A stretch of 64,000 nt of DNA, from contig NZ_JAUTWS010000028.1 in the NCBI RefSeq assembly GCF_030657435.1, positions 1-64,000 on the forward strand, read 5' to 3'. This document shows, piece after piece, positions 18,311 through 26,162 of this stretch (within the stretch, counting starts at the first letter, position 1; each line of letters starts with the position of its first letter). The notes beneath the pieces were generated by a model. The model had not been told where the DNA came from and did no database searches. It saw nothing but the letters and a program-made list of their open reading frames with translations. The position numbers were made by a program, and so were the translations under genes. The DNA is from Paracraurococcus lichenis (lineage in GTDB: Bacteria > Pseudomonadota > Alphaproteobacteria > Acetobacterales > Acetobacteraceae).

Positions 18311-19206
18311 GCGAACGCGTCGAGCTTTCGGAGGTCGCGCCGCGCGACGGGCTGCAGTCCATCGGCCCCTTCGTGCCGACCGAGACCAAGATCGCCCTGG
18401 TCCGCGCGACCTACGAGGCCGGGCTGCGGCGCATGGAGGTGGGCAGCTTCGTCTCCCCGCGCGCCGTGCCGCAGATGGCCGATACCGGCGAGGTGCTGAA
18501 GGTGGCAAAGCAGCTCGCCGGCCTCGAATGCACGGTCCTCGTCCCGAATCGCAAGGGGTTCGAGGCGGCGATGAATGCCGGCGCCGATCGGCTCGGCCTC
18601 TTCATGTCGGTGACGGAGAGCCACAACAAGGCGAACCTGAACCGCACGCGTGAAGAGAGCTTCGCCGACCTTGCCGCCATCGTCCGCGAGGCGCCGAAGG
18701 GCACGAAGATCCGCTTCAATCTCTCCTGCACCTTCCACTGCCCCTTCGAGGGCGTGGTACCGGAGCAGGACGCGCTGGACGTCATCGAGCGGGTGGTGGC
18801 GCTGGACCCGGAGATGGAGATCGCGCTGGCGGATACCACCGGTAATGCCAGCCCCGACCAGGTGCGGCGGGTCTTCGAGCATGCGCACGCGGCCTGGGGC
18901 AAGCGCTTCGCCTACCACGGCCACGACACCTACGGCATGGGCATCGCCAATGTCACCGCGGCCTGGGAGGCGGGGTGCCGCATCTTCGACGCGGCCTCGG
19001 GCGGCATCGGCGGCTGCCCCTTCGCGCCGGGTGCGACCGGCAACGTGGCGATGGAGGACGTGGTCTGGCTGTTCCGCCGCATGGGCGTCGAGACCGGCGT
19101 CGACTGGGCGAAGCTGCTGGCCGCCGCCGACCTCGCCGCTTCGGTCCCTGGCGCGACGCCGGGCGGTGCCATGCGGCGGGTGCCGGCGGCGCGGCTGGCG
19201 GCCTGA
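18307..19206 (+). CDS. mvaB: Hydroxymethylglutaryl-CoA lyase family protein
   Basis: A 299-residue HMG-CoA lyase-like TIM barrel that would cleave HMG-CoA into acetyl-CoA and acetoacetate. The N-terminal EVAPRDGLQ binds the divalent metal. YHGHDTYGMG near 207 supplies metal-binding histidines, and the flexible catalytic loop GGIGGCPFAPGATGN near 233 contains the expected Cys. It is translationally coupled to the upstream CoA-transferase. Citramalyl-CoA or other 3-hydroxyacyl-CoA substrates are possible alternatives. Confidence 0.92.
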   Translation: MSERVELSEVAPRDGLQSIGPFVPTETKIALVRATYEAGLRRMEVGSFVSPRAVPQMADTGEVLKVAKQLAGLECTVLVPNRKGFEAAMNAGADRLGLFMSVTESHNKANLNRTREESFADLAAIVREAPKGTKIRFNLSCTFHCPFEGVVPEQDALDVIERVVALDPEMEIALADTTGNASPDQVRRVFEHAHAAWGKRFAYHGHDTYGMGIANVTAAWEAGCRIFDAASGGIGGCPFAPGATGNVAMEDVVWLFRRMGVETGVDWAKLLAAADLAASVPGATPGGAMRRVPAARLAA

Positions 19207-19226
19207 GCAAACCCCTTCGGGTTTGC
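19207..19226 (+). terminator. Hairpin immediately after the HMG-CoA lyase gene
   Basis: An 8-bp stem GCAAACCC/GGGTTTGC with a CTTC loop begins one base after the stop codon. It is a probable terminator of the CoA-transferase/lyase operon. Confidence 0.55.
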
Positions 19227-19242
19227 GCTGTCATAAAACCCT

Positions 19243-19307
19243 AAGCAGGCTTTCGCTTCAAAGGGTTGGGCCGCAAGACGTGTGGCCCAACCCGCGAAAG
19301 TCTGCCT
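19243..19307. repeat. Two-tier imperfect palindrome (65 nt)
   Basis: An inner perfect 10-bp stem (GGGTTGGGCC with GGCCCAACCC, 19263-19293) sits within an outer stem where 19243-19256 and 19294-19307 match at 12 of 14 positions. The size and symmetry exceed a simple terminator, so it could be a dispersed palindromic element. No coding sequence overlaps it. Confidence 0.45.
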
Positions 19308-19320
19308 AGCCGCGGGAGAA

Positions 19321-19347
19321 GGTCGGGCGCGCCTCATGCGCCCGACC
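19321..19347 (-). terminator. Hairpin downstream of the DUF3141 gene
   Basis: GGTCGGGCGC and GCGCCCGACC form a perfect 10-bp stem with a 7-nt loop, 18 bases beyond the stop of the minus-strand DUF3141 gene. Likely terminator for that gene. Confidence 0.5.
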
Positions 19348-19365
19348 TCGCGGTTCCCGCCCCGG

Positions 19366-21663
19366 TCAGTCCGACGGGATCGCCACCTGCTCGAAGCCCA
19401 CCGGCACCAGCCCGCCGGACAGGCCCAGCGCGCTGCGGAGCTGCGCGAGCATCGCCTGCGCGGCCTCGCCCAGCTCATCCTCCGGCCCCGCCACGTCCTC
19501 GACGGTCCGCATGGCCTTCCGCCGGTCGGCGAGCTTCGGCAGCAGCTTCGGAAGCGCGCTCAGCGCCTCCGCCGGCGCCATGCTGGCGATCACCGTCTGC
19601 TCGCGGATCAGCGCCTGCCGCGCGCTCGCGGTCATGTCGCTGAAGGGCGGCTCGTTCTGCATCATGGCGTTGGAGCGCGCGAGGCGCGAGCGCCGCACGC
19701 CGCCGCGCGCCTGCGCCAGCAGGATCATCATGCGCACCACGGCCTCGGCATAGCCGCCGGCCGCGATGCGGGAGAGCGCCTGCCGCACCTCCGGCGCATC
19801 CGCGAGCGCCGCCGCGGAGGGCGGCTCCTCCGGCGTCTCGCCGCCCGCGACGCCCGCCGCGGCCAGCATGCCGTAGACCCCATGGAAGGCCAGCTCGGTC
19901 CAGGCATCGCGCCAGTCGCGCCAGGCATCGAAGCTGCGCTCGATGCCATCGGCCCAGAGCCGCTCCCAGGCGAGGAAGGGGTTGTCGCTGCGCGCCGGCG
20001 CCCGGTTCCGGCGCGCCATCTCGGCCATGCCCTTGACCGGCGCCATCAGGGGGTTCTGGTCGCTGATCAGCGTGCGGCGCAGCCGCAGCGGATGCATCTG
20101 GCGGCGCGCCTCCGCCGTCTCCTCGGTCGCGACCTGGCGGATGACCGGCGCGGCGAAGAGGTCGTAGAGCGACTGGTTCAGCGCCGAGATCTTGGCGACC
20201 GCCGGGAAGGCCTCGTTCTTCGCCTCCCCGCTGCGGGCGCGGATATCGGCCATGGTCCGCTCCTTGAGCTCAACCTGCCAGGAATTGCTGCCGGGCTCGC
20301 GCGTCAGCATCATCTCGTAGAGGCCGGGCGCCACGCTGTCGATCAGCGTCAGCGTCTCGGCGATCGAGCTGTGCTCCTTCAGCGCCACGGCGCCGGAGAC
20401 GAAGATGCCGAGATGCCCGATGTCGTCATGCATCAGGTAGACGATGGTCTGCCCGAGCGCCTTGATCTCCTGCTCGTCGCGGTACACGTCCGCGATCCAG
20501 CGTAGCGCCTGGCCGGGCGGGGTGATGTTGTCGCCGGCCGAGGCGAAGACGATGACCGGGCTGCGCACGGCGCGCATGTTGAAGGTGGCGCCGCCGCCCG
20601 CGCTGATCTCGCCGCGGGCGAAGCGGTCGCCGATGAACAGGTTCTCGACGATCCAGCGGATCTCGTCGCGGTTCATCAGGAAGTAGCCGCCCCACCAGCG
20701 CTCGAACTCCAGGAAGCGCTCGGCTTCGGTGTCGGCCTTCTGGAAGAGGTTGTAGTATTTCTTGAACCAGGTGTTGCCCGGCGACAGGCTCTCGAAATTC
20801 AGCACCAGGTTGGCGCCGTCGAACTTGCCGTTGCCGAGATCGGCCAGCATCGCCGCCGGCCAGGACCCGCCGGCGAGGCCGCCGAGATAGCGCATCGGGT
20901 TCCGCCCGCGCTCGCCCGCCCAGTAGGAGAGCGGAGCGCCGTTCAGCACCAGCGCGCCGGTCAGCTCGGGCTGCGAGGCGCCGAGCATCATCACCGCCCA
21001 GCCGCCCTGGCAATTGCCGATGACGACGGGCTTCGGTGCCTCCGGATGCGCCTCGGCCACCTTGCGGAGGAAGACGCCCTCGGCCTGGGTGATGTCGAGG
21101 ATGGTCTGCCCCGGCTCCGGGTCGCGGAAGAAGATGACGAAATAGACGGGGTGGCCGCGGCGCAGCGCGACGCCCACCTGGCTGTCCGATTTGAAGCCGC
21201 CGATGCCGGCGCCGTGCCCGGCGCGCGGGTCGATGATGACGAAGGGACGCAGCTTCGGGTCGGTGGGCGGGCAGTCCTCCGGCACCGCGATGCGCACCAG
21301 CGCGTAGTTGCAGGGACGCGACAGCGTGCGGCCGTCCACCACCATCTCGTAGTCGAAGACCAGCACCGGCGGGCAGCCGGCCCCCTCGTGCTCGACGAAG
21401 GTGTTCCCGGCCTGGCGCATGGTGTCCCAGAAGAGCGCGGCGCGCTGGGCGGCATCCACGGCGTATTCGGCGGCATCGCTGGCGAGGGCGAGCGGGTTGG
21501 CCGGCGGCGGCGGGGCCTGCAGCGGTGCGAGGCTCGGCCGCAGCGCCTCGGCCTGCCGGCGGGCGACATCGGCCAGCGCGCGCGCCTGGTCCATCACGCG
21601 GGACATGGTTTCGGCCCCGCGCAGCAGCAGCTCGCGGGCCGGGGGCGGAGTGACCACGGTCAT
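19366..21663 (-). CDS. DUF3141 (PhaC-like alpha/beta hydrolase) protein
   Basis: A 765-residue DUF3141 family protein, related to polyhydroxyalkanoate synthases but much longer. The alpha/beta hydrolase part spans roughly residues 100-430. It contains PFVIIDPRAGHGAG near 140 and a lipase-like box GNCQGGWA with Cys at the nucleophile position, as in PHA synthases. The C-terminal half is helical with no known domain. A TGC-rich palindrome lies about 30 nt upstream of the start, where a PhaR-type repressor could bind. Function in the family is not established; PHA metabolism is an inference. Confidence 0.85.
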   Translation of the reverse strand: MTVVTPPPARELLLRGAETMSRVMDQARALADVARRQAEALRPSLAPLQAPPPPANPLALASDAAEYAVDAAQRAALFWDTMRQAGNTFVEHEGAGCPPVLVFDYEMVVDGRTLSRPCNYALVRIAVPEDCPPTDPKLRPFVIIDPRAGHGAGIGGFKSDSQVGVALRRGHPVYFVIFFRDPEPGQTILDITQAEGVFLRKVAEAHPEAPKPVVIGNCQGGWAVMMLGASQPELTGALVLNGAPLSYWAGERGRNPMRYLGGLAGGSWPAAMLADLGNGKFDGANLVLNFESLSPGNTWFKKYYNLFQKADTEAERFLEFERWWGGYFLMNRDEIRWIVENLFIGDRFARGEISAGGGATFNMRAVRSPVIVFASAGDNITPPGQALRWIADVYRDEQEIKALGQTIVYLMHDDIGHLGIFVSGAVALKEHSSIAETLTLIDSVAPGLYEMMLTREPGSNSWQVELKERTMADIRARSGEAKNEAFPAVAKISALNQSLYDLFAAPVIRQVATEETAEARRQMHPLRLRRTLISDQNPLMAPVKGMAEMARRNRAPARSDNPFLAWERLWADGIERSFDAWRDWRDAWTELAFHGVYGMLAAAGVAGGETPEEPPSAAALADAPEVRQALSRIAAGGYAEAVVRMMILLAQARGGVRRSRLARSNAMMQNEPPFSDMTASARQALIREQTVIASMAPAEALSALPKLLPKLADRRKAMRTVEDVAGPEDELGEAAQAMLAQLRSALGLSGGLVPVGFEQVAIPSD

Positions 21664-21691
21664 GGGTTAGGCGTTCCTTCCTCGCAGTTCT

Positions 21692-21708
21692 ATGTTGCAC
21701 CGCAGCAT
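21692..21708. promoter_or_regulatory. TGC-rich palindrome, possible PhaR-like operator
   Basis: The 17-bp sequence ATGTTGCACCGCAGCAT is an imperfect palindrome (ATGyTGC-N3-GCArCAT) about 30 bp upstream of the DUF3141 start. PHA repressors of alphaproteobacteria bind TGC-rich palindromes, so it is a plausible operator. Confidence 0.35.
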
Positions 21709-21900
21709 GGCGCGGGTCCAGCGAAATGCGTCCGCTGCGTCACGACGATGCAACGATCCCGGCCGCCCGAGGCAGCAACCCTGCCGAGAACGTCCGGACG
21801 CCATGCTGGCTCCCGAGGCGTGCTGCGGCGCGGCAGGGCCGAGGCCACTGCGGCGCAACCCGCCTGGGCCCGCCACCGGGACGGGATCTCCGCCAGAGGT

Positions 21901-22932
21901 CTAGCGACGGATCAGGTGCCAGTACATGGTCAGGTCGACCTCCACGCCGCTCGGGTCGGCACCAGGCGGGAAGGGCGGCAGGACCGCGTTGCGGAAGGGC
22001 AGCTCCAGCCCGGCGTCCAGCCAGACCGAGCCGGAGCGGCGCAGCAACCGCGCGCCGCGCACCCGGCCATCGGGCCCGACCTCCAGCCGGATCCGGTTCA
22101 CGCCCTGATCCCCGACCAGGATGGCATTGGGGGGGTAGCGGATATTGTCGCTCAGCCAGCGGCGGAAATCGTCCAGCCAGCCATCGCTGACCGGCGCGCC
22201 GCGCACGCTGACCTGCGGGTCCGGCGCGAAGCGCTTCGCCAAGTCCAGCGTCCCGAGCGACAGTTCGAGGCCCCGGCGTGGCTGGGCCGGCCGCGCGAAG
22301 GTCCCGAGGCGCGCGGCTTCCGGCAGCCACAGGCCGGGCAGGCGCTGCGACGGCGCATCCGGCGCGGGGCGCGCCGGGTGGGGCGGGGCGGTGACCGCCG
22401 CCTCCTGCTGCGGCCGGGGTTGCGGCGGTGCCGGGAGCGCCGGCGGGGTCGGCAGCGCCTCCACCGGGGCGGGCGGCAGGGGCGGCGGCGGCACCACCGC
22501 CTCCGCCAGGCGGGGCGGAGCCGGCGGCAGCGCGAGGGGACGCGGCGTGGGCGGGACCGGCGGGGCCGGGGGCTGCGGCACCGGCTCGGGCCGGGATGGC
22601 GCCGGGGGTGGGACGGGCTCGGCCGGCGCCAGTGGTGCGACCGTGTCGCTGCCCTCGTAGACCACGTCGAATCCGCCGGGGGCGGCCGGTTCCTCGATCC
22701 GCGGCCGGGTCAGCGTGGCCAGCAGGACCAGCAGGGCGAAGCCGCCATGCAGCAGCAGCGAGGCGCCGATTCCCCGCCGAAGACCGTCCGCGCCCCTGCG
22801 GCGGCGTCGGGCCCTGCCGGCCGGCCGCGCGCTGGCGAGCGGCGGCGGGCGATGCGCCGCCGGCGACACCCCGAGAGAGGTCCCCGGCGGTGCACCGGTC
22901 CGGCCGGTCCTGCGCTCCTCGACGATCTCCAC
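21901..22932 (-). CDS. TonB family energy transducer
   Basis: A 343-residue TonB-like protein. A basic cytoplasmic N-terminus is followed by a single membrane anchor at about 52-74. Next comes a long Pro-rich spacer (about 100-200) that would span the periplasm. The C-terminal TonB domain includes the segment IRYPPNAILVGDQGVNRI and the family-type VTMYWH-like end VDLTMYWHLIRR. It transmits proton-motive force from ExbB/ExbD to outer-membrane receptors. No exbB, exbD or receptor gene is adjacent, so the partner system is elsewhere. Confidence 0.85.
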   Translation of the reverse strand: MEIVEERRTGRTGAPPGTSLGVSPAAHRPPPLASARPAGRARRRRRGADGLRRGIGASLLLHGGFALLVLLATLTRPRIEEPAAPGGFDVVYEGSDTVAPLAPAEPVPPPAPSRPEPVPQPPAPPVPPTPRPLALPPAPPRLAEAVVPPPPLPPAPVEALPTPPALPAPPQPRPQQEAAVTAPPHPARPAPDAPSQRLPGLWLPEAARLGTFARPAQPRRGLELSLGTLDLAKRFAPDPQVSVRGAPVSDGWLDDFRRWLSDNIRYPPNAILVGDQGVNRIRLEVGPDGRVRGARLLRRSGSVWLDAGLELPFRNAVLPPFPPGADPSGVEVDLTMYWHLIRR

Positions 22933-22941
22933 CCCGCGCCG

Positions 22942-23214
22942 TCAGCCCTGGCCCGGCCTGCCGGACCCCGCACCGCCGCCGGGCGTGAACATGCGGAACA
23001 TCGCCGTCATGGCGTCACGCATCTGTTCCGGGGTCTGCGGGGCGAGCGGCATCCAGGTCTTCAGCAGGGTCTCGGGCGAGAGCACGGTCACCGCATCCAC
23101 CATCTGCTGCTGCAGCTTCGCCATGACAGCGTCCTGCATCGGCCGCAGGTCGGGAAGGCCCAGGAAGCGGCGGGCCTCCTCCGGCGTGCAGTCGATTTCG
23201 ACATTCACCTTCAT
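22942..23214 (-). CDS. DUF6489-type small protein
   Basis: A 90-residue protein beginning MKVNVEIDCTPEEARRFLGL, a pattern seen in a small alphaproteobacterial family annotated as DUF6489. It has an amphipathic helical middle (DAVMAKLQQQMVDAV) and a Met/Gly-rich tail. I chose the ATG at 23214 because this is where the family pattern begins. It lies 9 nt upstream of the tonB gene, in the same direction, and may be co-transcribed. Function unknown. Confidence 0.75.
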   Translation of the reverse strand: MKVNVEIDCTPEEARRFLGLPDLRPMQDAVMAKLQQQMVDAVTVLSPETLLKTWMPLAPQTPEQMRDAMTAMFRMFTPGGGAGSGRPGQG

Positions 23215-23286
23215 GCCATGCGCGCTCCCGCCGCTCAGCCCTTCCATATGGCGCCACACCCGCGGGACCGCCAGCGCCCAACCCCC

Positions 23287-23772
23287 TCAGCCGGGCTCCG
23301 GCTCCGCGCCCGGTTCGGAGAAGAGCGAGGCCGCGAGCAGGCGGGCGGGCCGGCCATGCTCGCCGAGTGGCAGCAGCAACCGCTCGAAGAGCAGCGGGCC
23401 GTCCTCCCCGAAACGGAAATGGGCGAATTCGTAGCTCGGCGCCGCGGTCTCGAAGCAGCGGCGATAGGCCCAGGCGGCGCCGCCGATCGGGTCCCCCGGC
23501 GGGTCCTCGCCGCCGCAGATGAGCTCGTTCAGCAGCGGCCGCCCGGCACGGGCGACGAGGTGGCTGCCCACCCGGACCAGCCGGAAGCAGAGCGGCGCCC
23601 TGCCGGGCTCGGGCATGGCGACCGCGAGGTCGTCCCGCGCCTCCAGCGCGTCGAGGTCGAGATCCTCGAGGCGCGGCAGTCCACCCTCCGGCCGTGCCGC
23701 CGACCAGGCGGCATGCAGGGCGCGCAACCGGGGCGAACGGAGGCTCCGGGCAACCCGGTCGCGTCTGGCCAT
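23287..23772 (-). CDS. PAS_5-type PAS domain protein
   Basis: A 161-residue protein with the arrangement of PAS_5 proteins common in Rhodospirillales. It starts with the helix SPRLRALHAAWSAARP, followed by GLPRLEDLDLDAL, a small beta domain (FRLVRVGSHLVARAG), and the closing strand FERLLLPLGEHGRPARLL. The family is thought to sense small ligands or redox state, but no output domain is fused. I used the ATG at 23772. The frame remains open to an ATG at 23934, but that extension is low-complexity. Confidence 0.68.
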   Translation of the reverse strand: MARRDRVARSLRSPRLRALHAAWSAARPEGGLPRLEDLDLDALEARDDLAVAMPEPGRAPLCFRLVRVGSHLVARAGRPLLNELICGGEDPPGDPIGGAAWAYRRCFETAAPSYEFAHFRFGEDGPLLFERLLLPLGEHGRPARLLAASLFSEPGAEPEPG

Positions 23773-24063
23773 GGTCCGCCGCGCCCCGGTCCCGCTAGGC
23801 CGTCGTCCGGCGGGATCCGTCGCGCGCCTTCCCGCCGGATGTCCGCCGCGCAAGGCGGCCGGACTGTCTGGGGCGGGGGCGGCGGAGCTCATCATGCGGG
23901 CGGGCAGACATTGCGCGGCGTCAGGGTCCGGCATCGGATGGTGACGCCAACCCTAGATCAAAAAATTGAGAGAGACACCCCAAAAGTCAGCCAGTCGACA
24001 TTCGGCCCGCAACTGCAGGACGATGTGGGGCCGGAGCCGGGATGCCCGGCCCCGGCCGCCTGC

Positions 24064-24297
24064 TCACATGGGCTTCTGCTTCTCCGCGCCCTGCTGGCCG
24101 CCATGGCTGTGCTGGCCACCCTTCCGCCCCGCCTCGACGGCCTTCTGGCGGTCGTTGGCGAAGTTGCCCGGATTGTTCGCCTTGCCCTGATGGGTCCCGC
24201 CGAGCCGCCCGGCCTCGCGCGCCTTCTCCCGGTCATTGGCGAAATTGCCGGGATTGCTCCTGCCGCCACCGCCACCCGCGCTGTCCTGATTGGCCAT
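24064..24297 (-). CDS. KGG-type general stress protein
   Basis: A 77-residue, highly hydrophilic protein with two copies of the stress-induced KGG/con-10 motif. The first copy is NPGNFANDREKAREAGRLGG (about 15-34) and the second NPGNFANDRQKAVEAGRKGG (about 42-61). Such proteins accumulate in stationary phase and under desiccation or heat stress. A promoter-like pair matching the EcfG general-stress pattern lies about 60 nt upstream, which would fit that regulation. Confidence 0.92.
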   Translation of the reverse strand: MANQDSAGGGGGRSNPGNFANDREKAREAGRLGGTHQGKANNPGNFANDRQKAVEAGRKGGQHSHGGQQGAEKQKPM

Positions 24298-24356
24298 GGT
24301 CGTTTCCGTTCATTCTGGTTCTGCCGGGGCTTCCGGGACGGCAGCCCCACACCAGG

Positions 24357-24381
24357 AACGCGCAGCACCGGTGCCGTTTCC
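24357..24381 (-). promoter_or_regulatory. EcfG-like (general stress sigma) promoter
   Basis: On the minus strand GGAAA (24381-24377) and CGTT (24360-24357) are separated by 16 nt, one mismatch from the alphaproteobacterial GGAAC-N16/17-CGTT pattern. It faces the KGG stress protein gene about 60 nt away. Confidence 0.4.
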
Positions 24382-24590
24382 GCCGCAGAGCGTAAATATC
24401 CGACGTCATCCGAACGGTTTCAGCGGTAACCGGGCGGGGCGGCGCACCATTGCGCGGTCCGCTAGGGTCTGGGCTGGCCCTTGTCGTTCGCCCCGGCGCA
24501 GGGTCGAACCAGGGAAGGGAAAGCCGGCTCAGGTTTGCACGGGTAAACCATGACGGGTTTGCTTAGGCTCCCTTCGAGGAGGAGAGAGCC

Positions 24591-25994
24591 ATGTCCGATC
24601 CGTCGCCGCGGGAGATCCTGGAGGCGCTGTGGCAGCGCGCGGGCCTGGCCGGCGCGGCGCCGGCGCTGCTGGCGGGGGAGGAGCCGGCGCTGCCCTCCTC
24701 CTTCCGCATCGGCGCGGCGGCGCAGGCCAGCATCGCCGCGGCCACGGCGGCGGTGGCCGAAATCCATCGGCGCCGCGGCGGCCCGGCCCAGGCGGCGGCG
24801 GTCGACATGCGCCACGCCGCGCTGGAATTCGCCTCCGAGCGCTACCTGAGGCTCGACGGGACGGCGGCGCCGGCGCACTGGGACGACATCGCCGGCACCT
24901 ATCGCTGCGGCGACGGCCGCTGGGTGCGGCTGCACACCAACTTCCCGCACCACCGCGCCGGCGTGCTCCGCCTGCTGGGCTGCGAGGGCACGCGGGCGGC
25001 AGTGGGCAAGGCGCTGCAGGACTGGGAGGGCTTCGCCTTCGAGCAATCCGCCGCCGAGGCCGGGATGTGCGTCGCCGCCATGCGCAGCTTCGCCGAATGG
25101 GACGCGCATCCGCAGGGCCGGGCGGTGGCCGCGCTGCCACCGCTGCGGATCGAGCGAATCGCCGAGGCGCCGCCCGTGCCGCTGCCGAACGCCGGCGCCC
25201 GCCCGCTGGAGGGCATCCGGGTGCTGGAGGCGACGCGCGTCATCGCCGGGCCGGTCTGCGGCCGGACGCTGGCCGCCCATGGGGCCGATGTGCTGCATAT
25301 CAGCGCCGCCCATCTGCCCAGCTTCGACGACCTGTTGCCGGATACCGGCCGCGGCAAGCGGACCGCCGCGCTCGACCTGCGGACGGAGGCGGGGCGGGCG
25401 ACGTTGCGCGGCCTCGCCGCCGGGGCCGACATCTTCCTCCAGGGCTACCGGCCCGGCGCGGTCGCCGGCCATGGCTTCGCGCCGGAGGCGCTGGCGGCCG
25501 CGCGGCCGGGCATCGTCTGCGTCTCCCTCTCGGCCTATGGCGAGGTCGGGCCCTGGGGCGGGCGGCGGGGCTTCGATTCGCTGGTGCAGACCGCGAGCGG
25601 CTTCAACCATGCCGAGGCCGTCGCCGCCGACGCCGAGCCGGCCGACCCCGCGCCCCGTGTGCTGCCCTGCCAGGCGCTCGACCATGCCTCCGGCTTCCTG
25701 CTCGCCTTCGGCGCCCTGGCGGCGCTGCTGCGGCGGGCGGAGGAGGGCGGGTCCTGGCTAGTCCGCGTCTCGCTGGCCGGCACGGCGCAATGGCTGCGGG
25801 GCCTCGGGCGGATCGAGGGCGCCTTCGGGATGCCGGTGCCGAAGATGGAGGAACTGGGCGACTTGCTGGAACAGATGCCGAGCGGCTTCGGCCGGCTGAC
25901 GTCGCTCCGCCATTCCGGACGGCTGCCGGAGACGCCGCCTTATTGGGCGCTGCCGCCGGTGCCGCTCGGGACGCATGCCGCCGCCTGGGTGTGA
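24591..25994 (+). CDS. CoA-transferase family III protein with rearranged domain order
   Basis: A 467-residue CaiB/BaiF-type protein whose segments appear in an unusual order. Residues 45-180 resemble the middle and small domain of the family (TYRCGDGRW at 103-111, AEAGMCVAAMRSFAEW at 155-170). The normal N-terminal beginning PLEGIRVLEATRVIAGP only appears at 205-221. After that comes the large domain with its Asp-containing helix (LDHASGFLLAFG). In the normal paralog at 17102 these segments occur in the opposite order. A GAGGAGGAGAGAG Shine-Dalgarno supports the start. Activity and substrate unknown. Confidence 0.85.
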   Translation: MSDPSPREILEALWQRAGLAGAAPALLAGEEPALPSSFRIGAAAQASIAAATAAVAEIHRRRGGPAQAAAVDMRHAALEFASERYLRLDGTAAPAHWDDIAGTYRCGDGRWVRLHTNFPHHRAGVLRLLGCEGTRAAVGKALQDWEGFAFEQSAAEAGMCVAAMRSFAEWDAHPQGRAVAALPPLRIERIAEAPPVPLPNAGARPLEGIRVLEATRVIAGPVCGRTLAAHGADVLHISAAHLPSFDDLLPDTGRGKRTAALDLRTEAGRATLRGLAAGADIFLQGYRPGAVAGHGFAPEALAAARPGIVCVSLSAYGEVGPWGGRRGFDSLVQTASGFNHAEAVAADAEPADPAPRVLPCQALDHASGFLLAFGALAALLRRAEEGGSWLVRVSLAGTAQWLRGLGRIEGAFGMPVPKMEELGDLLEQMPSGFGRLTSLRHSGRLPETPPYWALPPVPLGTHAAAWV

Positions 25995-26162
25995 GCGGCG
26001 CGACGACCGGAGCGGTTCGCGGCAATGCCGCGAGGGGCGTGGAGGTCTGACCCGGCCCTCCCGACAAGGCCTGCGCGTTGCGCCCGGGGGCGGGCCGGGC
26101 GCAAGCTGCTCCGCAACCCGCGCCGGGCGGGTCCGCCCGGATGCGGGAGGCGGAGGGACTCC

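Noticed and set aside
23773..23934. N-terminal extension of the PAS protein
   Set aside because: Low-complexity sequence without family similarity; the ATG at 23772 gives the usual PAS_5 length, although the longer start cannot be excluded.
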